A stretch of 22,071 nt of DNA from NCEH01 sp002257205 (GTDB lineage: Bacteria > Pseudomonadota > Alphaproteobacteria > Rhizobiales > Xanthobacteraceae): assembly GCF_043195105.1 (NCBI RefSeq), contig NZ_JBAFWO010000021.1. One strand, 5' to 3'. Position 1 is the stretch's first letter; each line of letters begins with the position of its first letter. The notes beneath the pieces were generated by a model, which had not been told where the DNA came from, ran no database searches, and was given only the letters and a program-made list of their open reading frames with translations. Below are positions 1-7,754 of this stretch, piece by piece. The translations under genes were made by a program, and so were the position numbers.

Positions 1-323
1 TATGACACCCTGTGGAAAATGATCCGGCTAAAAGGAGGATAGTCTCGATATTACAAGGATATGAGCGAATCGACAGCCTGGGGATGAAGGTAGCGGGGCG
101 TGCGGAGGCAGGCCAGGGGGCCAAAATCGGCCTCCAGCCTGATGAAAAAAGTGCCGCCGGCCGCTCATTTTTCGCGCGGTCCCTTTGCCGGCGTCCCATC
201 GCCCACGCTTTTCGGGCCCGATTTTCAGCGGCCCCGCCTCAATCCGGGGCCCTTCTAAGAACGCCCCCTATTAGGAGTGAGGCCGCGCCCCGCCGCCCGG
301 ACCGATCCGCCGCCGTCTTTCGG
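1..323. other. Region upstream of the biotin operon, no gene recognised
   Basis: Frame 1 is open from the window edge to a TAG at 40-42 and ends in a peptide reading YDTLWKMIRLKGG. This could be the last residues of an upstream gene, but it is too short to identify. The rest is GC-rich. The open frame covering 12-350 has arginine- and alanine-rich translation typical of a chance frame, so I do not call it. No RNA gene or convincing terminator hairpin was seen. Confidence 0.4.
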
Positions 324-324
324 C

Positions 325-375
325 TTGGTCACGCAGGGGATCGGGTATAATCCCTGGTGTGACAGTTCATGACAG
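325..375 (+). promoter_or_regulatory. Putative bio operon promoter with flanking repeats
   Basis: A perfect -10 hexamer TATAAT lies at 346-351. The best -35-like hexamer, TTGGTC at 325-330, gives a short 15-base spacer. An imperfect inverted repeat (CAGGGGAT at 334-341, ATCCCTG at 350-356) brackets the -10 box. A direct repeat TGACAG occurs at 360-365 and 370-375, exactly 10 bases apart. Either repeat could be an operator. The alphaproteobacterial BioR palindrome (TTATCTATAA type) and the enterobacterial BirA operator are not visible. The promoter call is reasonable; the operator assignments are inference. Confidence 0.5.
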
Positions 376-384
376 GGCGAGACG

Positions 385-1410
385 ATGTCAGTGGCGATGG
401 CCGTTCCTCAGGAGCCCCGCGCGGGCAAGATTTCGGGCACCAATTCCGGCATCGCGCCGGCGAGCACATGGTCCCGCGCCGAAGCGCAGCGGCTCTATAA
501 CCTGCCTCTCAACGACCTCCTGTTCGAAGCGCAGGGCGTTCACCGCCGGAACTTCGATCCCAACAAGGTCCAGATGAGCCGGCTGCTCTCCATTAAGACC
601 GGAGGCTGTCCCGAGGATTGCGGCTATTGCAGCCAGTCCGCCCATGCGCCCACGGGCCTCAAGGCCTCCAAGCTGATGGAAGTGGAGCGGGTGCTGGCGG
701 AAGCGCGCAAGGCCAAGGAAGGCGGCGCGACGCGCTATTGCATGGGGGCCGCCTGGCGCAGCCCGAAAGAGCGCGACATGGACATGGTGATCGCCATGGT
801 GGAGGGCGTGAAAGCCCTCGGCATGGAAACCTGCATGACGCTGGGCATGCTGTCCCCGCCCCAGGCGGCCCAGCTCGCCGAGGCCGGGCTCGATTATTAC
901 AACCACAATATCGATACGTCCGAGCGCTTCTATAAGGAGATCATCACCACCCGCACCTTCGCCGACCGGCTGGAGACCCTCGCCACCGTGCGCGACGCGG
1001 GCATCAAGGTTTGCGCGGGCGGCATTCTCGGCATGGGCGAGACCAATGACGACCGCATCGACATGCTGCTGACCCTCGCCAACATGGACGTGCCTCCGGA
1101 AAGCGTGCCGATCAACATGCTGATCCCCATTCCCGGCTCGAAGCTGGAGAATGCCGCCCCCGTGGACCCCATCGATTTCGTGCGCACCATCGCGCTCGCC
1201 CGCATCCTGATGCCCACCTCCCATGTGCGCCTGTCGGCCGGCCGCACCGAGATGAGCGACGAATTGCAGGCCATGTGCTTCTTCGCCGGCGCCAATTCGA
1301 TCTTCGTGGGCGAATGCCTGCTCACGGCCGACAATCCTGGCGAGGATCACGACGCAGCCCTGTTCCGCCGCCTGGGGATTTCGCCCGAGGAGGCGGACGT
1401 CGCCCAATGA
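385..1410 (+). CDS. bioB: Biotin synthase BioB
   Basis: This radical-SAM enzyme inserts sulfur into dethiobiotin, the last step of biotin synthesis. The 341-residue product has the normal family length. The cluster motif CPEDCGYC (Cys75, Cys79, Cys82) binds the [4Fe-4S] centre that cleaves S-adenosylmethionine. Further family blocks are YNHNIDTSERFY, CAGGILGMGE and, near the C-terminus, RLSAGRTEM, whose Arg is expected to ligate the sacrificial [2Fe-2S] cluster. The ATG at 385 follows a GGGCGAG ribosome-binding site. It is the first gene of a translationally coupled operon: its TGA overlaps the bioF ATG (ATGA). An extra stretch of about 25 residues precedes the conserved core, as is common in alphaproteobacteria. 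Identity is secure. Confidence 0.97.
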   Translation: MSVAMAVPQEPRAGKISGTNSGIAPASTWSRAEAQRLYNLPLNDLLFEAQGVHRRNFDPNKVQMSRLLSIKTGGCPEDCGYCSQSAHAPTGLKASKLMEVERVLAEARKAKEGGATRYCMGAAWRSPKERDMDMVIAMVEGVKALGMETCMTLGMLSPPQAAQLAEAGLDYYNHNIDTSERFYKEIITTRTFADRLETLATVRDAGIKVCAGGILGMGETNDDRIDMLLTLANMDVPPESVPINMLIPIPGSKLENAAPVDPIDFVRTIALARILMPTSHVRLSAGRTEMSDELQAMCFFAGANSIFVGECLLTADNPGEDHDAALFRRLGISPEEADVAQ

Positions 1411-2546
1411 GCGGACGGCTCGCGCGGTTCGAAACCACCCTCGCCGGCCTCAAGGCCAAGAGCCGGCGGCGGGCCTTGGAAGGCCGGGCGGGACACGATT
1501 TCGCCTCCAATGATTATATCGGCCTTGCCGCCTCCCCCCGTCTCGCGGCGGCGGTGGAGGCGGCGATCGCCCGCGGCGTGCCGGTGGGCGCGGCCGGCTC
1601 GCGCCTGCTGCGTGGCAATCATCCCGAGCACGAGGCGCTGGAGGCTGAGGCGGCCGAATTCTTCGGCGCCGGCCGCGCGCTGTTCTTCGGCGGCGGCTAT
1701 AATGCCAATGTCGCCCTGCTCTCCGCTCTGCCCCAGCGCGGCGATCTCGTGGTCTATGACGCGCTCATCCATGCCAGCGTCCACGAGGGCATGAAGAGCG
1801 GCAAGGCCGAGACCGTCGCCGCGCTCCATAATGACGCCCAATCGGTGGAGGATGCGATCGGCGCCTGGCGCGCGCGCGGCGGGCGCGGCACGCCCTGGAT
1901 CGTGGTGGAGACCATCTATTCCATGGATGGGGACGCCGCCCCGCTGGACGATCTCATGGCCATCGCCGAGCGGCACGACGGTTTCCTGATCGCCGACGAG
2001 GCCCATGCCACCGGCGTGTTCGGGCCGGACGGGCGCGGGCGCGCGGCGCATCTGGAAGGGCGCGACGCGCTGATTACCCTGCACACCTGCGGCAAGGCGC
2101 TCGGCGCCTCGGGCGCTCTGGTGGCGGGGCATGCCACGCTCATCGATTTCCTCGTGAACCGCGCCCGTCCCTTCATCTATGCCACCGCGCCTTCGCCCTT
2201 GATGGCGGCGGCGGTGCGCGAGGGCTTGCGCATATTGAAGGACGAGCCGGAGCGCCGCGCCCGCCTCTCCGCTCTGGTGGGACGCGCGGGCGAAAAGCTC
2301 GGCGCCATGGGCTGGCCGGCCAGCGGCTCGCAGATCGTGCCGGTGATCCTCGGTTCCAATGCGCGGGCGGCGGCGGTGGCCGCGCATGTGCGCGCGGCGG
2401 GATTCGATTGCCGCGCCATCCGCCCGCCCACGGTGCCGGAAGGCACCGCGCGACTGCGCATTTCGCTCACCTTGAACGTGGATGAGGCCATCGTGGACGG
2501 CCTCATGGGCGCCATCGCCGAGGCGCTGGAGCAGGTTGCGGCATGA
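1407..2546 (+). CDS. bioF: 8-amino-7-oxononanoate synthase BioF
   Basis: This PLP enzyme condenses pimeloyl-ACP (or pimeloyl-CoA) with L-alanine to give 8-amino-7-oxononanoate. The 379-residue protein belongs to the alpha-oxoamine synthase family. The PLP lysine is Lys230 in HTCGKALGASGA. The cofactor-binding ADEAH motif covers residues 196-200, and His122 in IHAS corresponds to the ring-stacking histidine. The N-terminal block DFASNDYIGLA is also typical. I chose the ATG at 1407 because it overlaps the bioB stop (ATGA) and gives the family's usual N-terminus; a longer frame opens at 1275 but lies inside bioB. The gene ends by overlapping the bioD start in the same manner. Confidence 0.95.
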   Translation: MSGRLARFETTLAGLKAKSRRRALEGRAGHDFASNDYIGLAASPRLAAAVEAAIARGVPVGAAGSRLLRGNHPEHEALEAEAAEFFGAGRALFFGGGYNANVALLSALPQRGDLVVYDALIHASVHEGMKSGKAETVAALHNDAQSVEDAIGAWRARGGRGTPWIVVETIYSMDGDAAPLDDLMAIAERHDGFLIADEAHATGVFGPDGRGRAAHLEGRDALITLHTCGKALGASGALVAGHATLIDFLVNRARPFIYATAPSPLMAAAVREGLRILKDEPERRARLSALVGRAGEKLGAMGWPASGSQIVPVILGSNARAAAVAAHVRAAGFDCRAIRPPTVPEGTARLRISLTLNVDEAIVDGLMGAIAEALEQVAA

Positions 2547-3187
2547 GCCTTCCCCTGGTCGTGACGGGCACCGATACGGGTATCGGCAAGACCGTCTTTT
2601 CCGCCGCCCTCGCGGGCGCGCTCGGCGCGCATTATTGGAAGCCGGTGCAATCGGGCCTGGACGAAGAGACCGACAGCGAACTGGTGCGGCGGCTCGCCCG
2701 CCTGCCTGCCAATCGCATTCTGCCCGAGGCCTATCGCCTGAACACCCCGGCCTCGCCCCATCTGGCGGCGGAGCTGGACGGCGTCGCCATTGATCCCGGC
2801 GCCCTGATGCCGCCCACGGTCGAAGGCCCGCTGGTGATCGAGGGGGCGGGCGGGCTCATGGTGCCGCTGACGCGCACGCTGCTCACCATCGACCAGTTCG
2901 CGCACTGGGGTTTTCCCGTGGTGCTGTGCGCGCGCACGCAGCTCGGCACCATCAACCACACGCTGCTTTCGGTGGAAGCCCTGAAGCGGCGCGGCATCCC
3001 GCTGCTGGGCATCGCCTTCGTCGGCGACGAGATGGCCGACAGCCAGGAGACCATCGGCGCCTTTTCCGGCACGAAGATCGTGGGCCGCTTGCCGCGCCTC
3101 GTTCCCTTGACCCCCGATGCGCTGGCGGCCGCCTTTTCGGCCGCCTTCGACCTCGCCGATTTTGCGCCGAAGCGCGCGGGAACCTGA
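2543..3187 (+). CDS. bioD: Dethiobiotin synthetase BioD
   Basis: BioD closes the ureido ring of dethiobiotin from 7,8-diaminononanoate, CO2 and ATP. The product is 214 residues, close to the family norm. A P-loop is visible at residues 9-17 (GTDTGIGKT), followed by the substrate-binding WKPVQSG block and the glycine-rich VIEGAGGLMVPL segment that contributes to the Mg-ATP site. The start ATG overlaps the bioF stop, and the TGA shares one base with the bioA start. This tight packing suggests translational coupling. Confidence 0.95.
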   Translation: MSLPLVVTGTDTGIGKTVFSAALAGALGAHYWKPVQSGLDEETDSELVRRLARLPANRILPEAYRLNTPASPHLAAELDGVAIDPGALMPPTVEGPLVIEGAGGLMVPLTRTLLTIDQFAHWGFPVVLCARTQLGTINHTLLSVEALKRRGIPLLGIAFVGDEMADSQETIGAFSGTKIVGRLPRLVPLTPDALAAAFSAAFDLADFAPKRAGT

Positions 3188-4455
3188 TGATGAGCCCCTC
3201 TCCCGTCTGGCACCCCTTCTTCCAGCACGCGACCGAACCCACGCCGCCGCTGATCGCGCGAACCGAAGGCGCCTATCTGGAAACGGCGGAGGGCAAGCGC
3301 ATCCTTGATGCCATTTCCTCCTGGTGGGTGATCACCCACGGCCATCGCCACCCGCCGATCATGGAGGCGATCCGCGCGGCGTCCCAGGATCTGGACCAGA
3401 TCATTTTCGCCGGTTTCACCCATGCCCCGGCCGAAGCGTTGGCCCGCGAACTGGTGAAGCTCGCCCCGGCCGGGCTGGAGCATGTGTTCTATTCGGATTC
3501 CGGCTCGACCAGCGTGGAAGTGGCGCTGAAGATGGCGCTCGGCACGTTCCGCAATCGCGGAGAGGCGCGCAGCCGCATCGTGGTGATGGAGGACAGCTAT
3601 CACGGCGATACCATCGGAACCATGAGCGTGGGCGCGCGCGGCGTGTTCAATGCCGCCTATGAGCCGCTGCTGTTCGAGGTGGATACCATCCCCTTCCCCG
3701 CGCCGGGCCGCGAACAGGAGACGCTCGACGCCTTCGAAGCCTTCGCCCGCACCGGAAAGGCCGCCGCCCTCATCGTCGAGCCGCTGATCCTCGGCTCCGG
3801 CGGCATGCGCATGTATGGGCCGCAGGTGCTGGCGGAGCTGAAGCGCATCGCGCAAGCGACCGGCACCTTGTTCATCGCCGACGAGGTGATGACCGGCTGG
3901 GGCCGCACCGGCACGTTGTTCGCCTGCGAGCAGGCCGGCATCGCGCCCGACATATTATGCACCTCCAAGGGCCTAACCGGCGGGGCGATCCCACTCGCCG
4001 CGACCCTCGCCACCGCAGAGGTGTTCGCCGCGCATTATTCCACCGACCGGGCCAAGACCTTCTTCCATTCCTCCTCTTATACGGCGAACCCCATCGCCTG
4101 CGCCGCGGGCCTCGCCAATGTGCGGGTGTGGCAGGACGAGCCAGTGCGGGAGCGGGTCGCGACGCTCTGCGCGCTCCAGGCCGAGCGCATCGCGCATTTC
4201 GCGGGGGATACGCGGTTTGAAAATCCCCGGCGTTGCGGCACCATCACGGCGCTGGACCTCAAGGTGCCGCAGGGCGGCTATCTCGCCGAAGTCGGGCCGA
4301 AGCTGCGGGCCTTCTTTTTGGAGCGCGGCTTCCTGGTGCGCCCGCTCGGCAATGTGCTCTATCTGATGCCGCCTTATTGCATCACCCCCGCCGAGCTGGA
4401 TGCCCTCTATGGGGCCATTGATGCGGCGGCGGGCCAGTTCGGAACCGCGTCATGA
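3187..4455 (+). CDS. bioA: Adenosylmethionine-8-amino-7-oxononanoate aminotransferase BioA
   Basis: This PLP-dependent class III aminotransferase uses S-adenosylmethionine as amino donor to make 7,8-diaminononanoate. The protein is 422 residues. The N-terminus VWHPFFQH and the WWVITHGHRHP block are BioA signatures. The aspartate of ADEVMTGWGRTG (Asp232) should contact the pyridine nitrogen, and Lys261 in CTSKGLTGG is the Schiff-base lysine. Two ATG codons stand in tandem (3187 and 3190). I use the first, whose A is the last base of the bioD stop; the second is equally possible. A longer open frame reaching back into bioD is not the real gene. Confidence 0.95.
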   Translation: MMSPSPVWHPFFQHATEPTPPLIARTEGAYLETAEGKRILDAISSWWVITHGHRHPPIMEAIRAASQDLDQIIFAGFTHAPAEALARELVKLAPAGLEHVFYSDSGSTSVEVALKMALGTFRNRGEARSRIVVMEDSYHGDTIGTMSVGARGVFNAAYEPLLFEVDTIPFPAPGREQETLDAFEAFARTGKAAALIVEPLILGSGGMRMYGPQVLAELKRIAQATGTLFIADEVMTGWGRTGTLFACEQAGIAPDILCTSKGLTGGAIPLAATLATAEVFAAHYSTDRAKTFFHSSSYTANPIACAAGLANVRVWQDEPVRERVATLCALQAERIAHFAGDTRFENPRRCGTITALDLKVPQGGYLAEVGPKLRAFFLERGFLVRPLGNVLYLMPPYCITPAELDALYGAIDAAAGQFGTAS

Positions 4456-5441
4456 GCGCTTTTTCCACCAGCCGCATCATCGGCTTCGGCCACGCCGTGC
4501 CAGGACGCGAGGTGCTGAACGCCGAGCTGGAAGCGCAATTGGGGCTGGAGGCCGGCTGGATCGCCCGGCGCACCGGCATCGAGGCGCGCCGCTGGGCGGA
4601 GCCTGGCGACACGCTCTCGGGCCTAGCCCAGGGCGCGGCGGAAATGGCCCTTGCCGAGGCGGATCTTCCACGCGACGCCATCGGCCTGACCTTGCTCGCC
4701 ACCTCGACGCCGGACCAATTGCTGCCACCGACCGCGCCGCTGCTGGCCCACCGGCTGGGGCTCTCCCGCTCCGGCGCGGCGGATCTGGCGGGCGCGTGCG
4801 CCGGCTTTCTCTATGCGCTGGTGCTCGCGGAAGGCTTCGTGCGGCTGCACCGCAAGCCGGCCCTGGTGGTGGCGGCCAATATCCTCAGCCGCCGGATCAA
4901 TCCCGCCGAACGCGGCAGCGCGGTGTTGTTCGCCGATGCGGCGGGCGCGGTGGTGCTGGCCCCCTCGACCGAGCCGGACACCGGCATCCTCGGCGTCTCG
5001 CTCGCTTCCGACGGCGCCGGCTATGATCTCGTCGCGATTCCCGGCGGCGGCAGCAGCCGGCCGTTCGCGCCCGATCTGCCGTTTGAAGAAACGCGCATGA
5101 CCATCACCGACGGCCGTGAGCTTTACGTCCAGGCGGTGCGGATGATGACCGAGTCCGCCAAGGCCGCGCTCGATACCGCCGGCCTGGACGCCGGCGCGGT
5201 GGATTGGCTGGCGCCGCACCAGGCCAATGCGCGCATGCTGGACATGGTGGCCCATCAGCTCGGCATCGCGCCGGAAAAGGTGGTGCGCAGCATCGCCCGC
5301 TACGGCAATTCCTCGGCCGCGACCATTCCTTTATCCCTGTCCCTCGCGCATCGGGGCCGCGCATTCCGGCGCGGGGAAACCCTGGTGCTCACGGCAGCCG
5401 GGGCTGGCCTGACTGGCGGCGCCTGCGCGCTGCGGCTCTGA
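4452..5441 (+). CDS. bioZ: Beta-ketoacyl-ACP synthase III-like protein BioZ
   Basis: This FabH-fold condensing enzyme has 329 residues and a complete catalytic triad: Cys116 (in GACAGF), His256 (PHQAN) and Asn286 (YGNSSAATIP). In alphaproteobacterial bioBFDAZ operons, BioZ is known to condense glutaryl-CoA with malonyl-ACP to form the precursor of pimeloyl-ACP, bypassing the BioC/BioH route. Its position as the fifth gene, with an ATGA overlap to bioA, strongly supports that role over housekeeping FabH. The substrate is inferred from family and context rather than from a specificity residue I can point to. Confidence 0.9.
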   Translation: MSAFSTSRIIGFGHAVPGREVLNAELEAQLGLEAGWIARRTGIEARRWAEPGDTLSGLAQGAAEMALAEADLPRDAIGLTLLATSTPDQLLPPTAPLLAHRLGLSRSGAADLAGACAGFLYALVLAEGFVRLHRKPALVVAANILSRRINPAERGSAVLFADAAGAVVLAPSTEPDTGILGVSLASDGAGYDLVAIPGGGSSRPFAPDLPFEETRMTITDGRELYVQAVRMMTESAKAALDTAGLDAGAVDWLAPHQANARMLDMVAHQLGIAPEKVVRSIARYGNSSAATIPLSLSLAHRGRAFRRGETLVLTAAGAGLTGGACALRL

Positions 5442-5453
5442 AGGGGGAAATCC

Positions 5454-5804
5454 ATGCGCCTGCACAAGCTTGCCTGCGAAGACCAAGCCGCCGAAACAAC
5501 GCCAATCGCGGCGGAGGTGCTGATTTCCGGCACGCCGCAGACCCGCGTCTGGGTCACCTATGACGCGCCCGCCGAGCGCCTGTGCACCGGTGAATGGGAA
5601 GCGACGCCCGGCAAATGGCGGGTGACCTATGAGGAATGGGAATATTGCCTCGTCCTCTCCGGCCGCTGCATCGTGACCGGGGACGACGGCAGCCGCATCG
5701 AAGCGGGGCCGGGCGATGCCTTCGTGCTGGAGCCGGGGTTTTCGGGCACCTGGGAAGTTCTGGAAACCATGCGCAAGCACTGGGTCATCCGCACCCCCGC
5801 CTGA
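5454..5804 (+). CDS. Small cupin-domain protein
   Basis: The 116-residue protein consists almost entirely of one cupin-like beta-barrel, resembling the Cupin_3 (DUF861, ureidoglycine-aminohydrolase-like) group. Supporting blocks are EWEYCLVLSGRCIVTGDDGS, then GPGDAFVLEPGFSGTWEVLE and a terminal RKHWVIRTP. The usual metal-binding histidines are few, so metal-dependent catalysis is uncertain. It starts 12 bases after bioZ with a strong GGGGGAAA ribosome-binding site, so it is probably cotranscribed with the biotin genes. Its role there is unknown to me. It ends three bases before the convergent LysR gene. Confidence 0.8.
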   Translation: MRLHKLACEDQAAETTPIAAEVLISGTPQTRVWVTYDAPAERLCTGEWEATPGKWRVTYEEWEYCLVLSGRCIVTGDDGSRIEAGPGDAFVLEPGFSGTWEVLETMRKHWVIRTPA

Positions 5805-5807
5805 CGA

Positions 5808-6734
5808 TCACCGCAAGGTCGAGCGGCGCTGAATGAGGTCGTGGGCGGCGAACAGCTCGGCCACCCAATCCACGAACACCCGCAGCCGCGCACTCAGGTG
5901 ACGGTTGGGCGGATAGACCACATGGAGCGGAAACGGCTCCGTGCACCATGCGGTCAGCACCGGCACGAGATCGCCGCGCCCGAGGGCGGCATGGGCGAGG
6001 AAGCTTGGCGGCTGGACGATGCCGAGGCCGGCGACGCCCGCGGCGAGATAGGCATTGCCCTCGTTTACCGCGAGTGTGTAGCGACCGTCGATTTCCAGCG
6101 TTTCACCATCGCGCACGAACTCCATCGGAAAGAACCGCCCGGTGTGGGCGCTGAAATAGCGCACAACGGGAAACACGGTGTCCAGCTGGCTCGGATGGGT
6201 CGGCGTGCCGTAGCGCGCGAGATAGGCCGGCGCGGCGCAGGTAAGCATTGCAAGTTCGCCGATGCGGCGCGCGACCAGAGAGGGATCGGTGATGTCCCCG
6301 GCTCGGATCACGCAATCCACATTCTCGCTCAAGAGGTCCACCGGCCGGTCGGTGACGCCGAGGTCGATCTGGATATCGGGATGGCGGGCGTGGAAATCGG
6401 GCAATGAGGGAATGAGGATCAGCAGCGCAAGGCTGGGGCTGATATCGACCCGCAGCCGCCCTTGCGGCGTGCCTTGCTGCTGGGTCATCGACCCGTCCAG
6501 TTCGTCAAGGTCCGCCAAGAGCGTGACGGCACGCTCATAATAGGCCGCGCCGTCCGGCGTCACGGTCACGCGCCGCGTGGTGCGGTTGAGCAGGCGCGTC
6601 CTCAGATGCGCTTCGAGCTGCTGAATCTGCTTGGTGAGCGTGGGCTTCGGCACGCGCAGCAGATCGGCGGCGCGGGTGAAGGTGCCCGCCTCCACCACGC
6701 TCACAAAAGCCCGCATTGCAGCAAATTGATCCAT
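5808..6734 (-). CDS. LysR-family transcriptional regulator
   Basis: The 308-residue protein has the standard LysR layout. An N-terminal winged helix-turn-helix covers about residues 3-60 (FVSVVEAGTFTRAADLLRVP, then TLTKQIQQLEAHL). A C-terminal effector-binding domain follows from about residue 90. Sequence style matches the CrgA/DsdC-like group of small-molecule regulators. The ATG at 6734 has a GGAG ribosome-binding site upstream. The gene is divergent from the hydrolase/RND operon, the classic arrangement for a LysR protein controlling its neighbour. A palindrome at 6765-6788 is the likely binding site. The effector cannot be read from the sequence. Confidence 0.93.
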   Translation of the reverse strand: MDQFAAMRAFVSVVEAGTFTRAADLLRVPKPTLTKQIQQLEAHLRTRLLNRTTRRVTVTPDGAAYYERAVTLLADLDELDGSMTQQQGTPQGRLRVDISPSLALLILIPSLPDFHARHPDIQIDLGVTDRPVDLLSENVDCVIRAGDITDPSLVARRIGELAMLTCAAPAYLARYGTPTHPSQLDTVFPVVRYFSAHTGRFFPMEFVRDGETLEIDGRYTLAVNEGNAYLAAGVAGLGIVQPPSFLAHAALGRGDLVPVLTAWCTEPFPLHVVYPPNRHLSARLRVFVDWVAELFAAHDLIQRRSTLR

Positions 6735-6764
6735 ATCAACAGCTCCTTAGCGGGGTTTAGCAGT

Positions 6765-6788
6765 CATTATTCACGTAGAGAAATAATG
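6765..6788. promoter_or_regulatory. Palindrome in the lysR/efflux divergent region (putative LysR box)
   Basis: CATTATT at 6765-6771 and its exact reverse complement AATAATG at 6782-6788 flank a 10-base spacer. The site contains a T-N11-A core and lies between the divergent regulator and the hydrolase/RND genes. That is the position and symmetry expected for a LysR operator. Binding is inference. Confidence 0.55.
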
Positions 6789-6862
6789 TAGTCAAAAAAT
6801 GCATCTTTATTCAAGCGACATAGGGGCATATCGATGACGCATCGCAAAACGCCGATGAACGA

Positions 6863-7738
6863 TTGGCGGGATTTGCGGCAATCCGGACCCCTGTCATGCC
6901 CCTGCCCTGGAGCGAAGATCGAATCGTGATGTCGTGTGGCGATGCCGTTCCGGTGCGCGTTCTGCGCCGGCCGGGCGCCTCCCGCGCCGCGCCGCTCATT
7001 CTCCACCTGCACGGCGGCACCTTCATCACCGGCACGCTGGATGCCGGGCGCACCATCGCGTGCCTGCTGGCGCAGGCTGGCGCAACGGTGGTGTCGCTGG
7101 ATTATCCGCTGGCCTGCGAAAAGCCCTTTCCCTATCCGCTCGACATCGCGTTCGCCGCCCTGGAGGGCCTCAACCGCCAGCGCGCCACATGGAGCACAAA
7201 GCGCGCGCCGCTGCTGGTCGCCGGCGAGGAGGCCGGAGGCAATCTCGCCGCAGGCGTCGCCTTGATGGCGCGCGACCGGAAGGCGCCGCCGCTCGCCGGG
7301 CAGATCCTGATCTCGCCCATGCTCGACCCCGCGCTTGCCACCTGCTCGATCCGCGAGGCCGATGCCGGCCCGGTCGGCTGCAAATGGGCGGACGGCTGGC
7401 AGAAATATCTGGGCTCCGCCGACAAGGCCGCCCATCCCTATGCCGCGCCCGCCTCCGCCTCGCGCCTCACCGGCCTTGCGCCGGCGCTGGTGGTAACGGC
7501 GCAAGACGACCCGATGCGGGACGAGAGCGTCCGCTATGCCGACAAGCTGCGCACGGCGCAGGTGTGCGTGCAGGCCCACGTCTTCGACAGCCCCACCGGC
7601 TGGCCCGCCAGCCTCTCCGAGGCGGCATCGCGCGAGGCCGCCTGGGCCGAGCGGCTGCGCGGCCTGTTCTCCGCTTTCTTCGCCGAGCTTCGGGCCGCCG
7701 TGCGGCCCGGCCTGCCGACACATCCCGCCCTTATCTGA
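6863..7738 (+). CDS. Alpha/beta-hydrolase-fold protein (HSL-like), probably catalytically dead
   Basis: The fold resembles the hormone-sensitive-lipase esterase family. The oxyanion-hole motif HGGT is at residues 50-53, and a DDP block containing the usual acid (Asp216) is present. However, the nucleophile elbow, normally G-x-S-x-G, reads G-E-E-A-G at 121-125, so the Ser is replaced by Glu123. The C-terminal catalytic His is also not visible where expected (about 245, reading PTGWPAS). A binding or scaffold role seems likelier than hydrolysis. The TTG at 6863 gives the longest frame; ATG codons at 6896 and 6929 are alternatives and no start has a strong ribosome-binding site. The gene sits 16 bases upstream of the RND adaptor in the same operon. 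Confidence 0.8.
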   Translation: MAGFAAIRTPVMPLPWSEDRIVMSCGDAVPVRVLRRPGASRAAPLILHLHGGTFITGTLDAGRTIACLLAQAGATVVSLDYPLACEKPFPYPLDIAFAALEGLNRQRATWSTKRAPLLVAGEEAGGNLAAGVALMARDRKAPPLAGQILISPMLDPALATCSIREADAGPVGCKWADGWQKYLGSADKAAHPYAAPASASRLTGLAPALVVTAQDDPMRDESVRYADKLRTAQVCVQAHVFDSPTGWPASLSEAASREAAWAERLRGLFSAFFAELRAAVRPGLPTHPALI

Positions 7739-7754
7739 ACGCCAGGACCGCCCC

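Noticed and set aside
388..1407. Long open frame of 339 codons on the - strand opposite bioB
   Set aside because: The translation is rich in His, Gly and Ala, as expected from the antisense of a GC-rich gene, and bioB itself is certain.
2731..3855. Open frame of 374 codons on the - strand opposite bioD and bioA
   Set aside because: It crosses two certain genes and its composition is that of an antisense frame.
4452..5441. Housekeeping FabH as the identity of the KASIII-like gene
   Set aside because: Its overlap with bioA inside a bioBFDA operon matches known BioZ context; fabH normally lies with fatty-acid synthesis genes.
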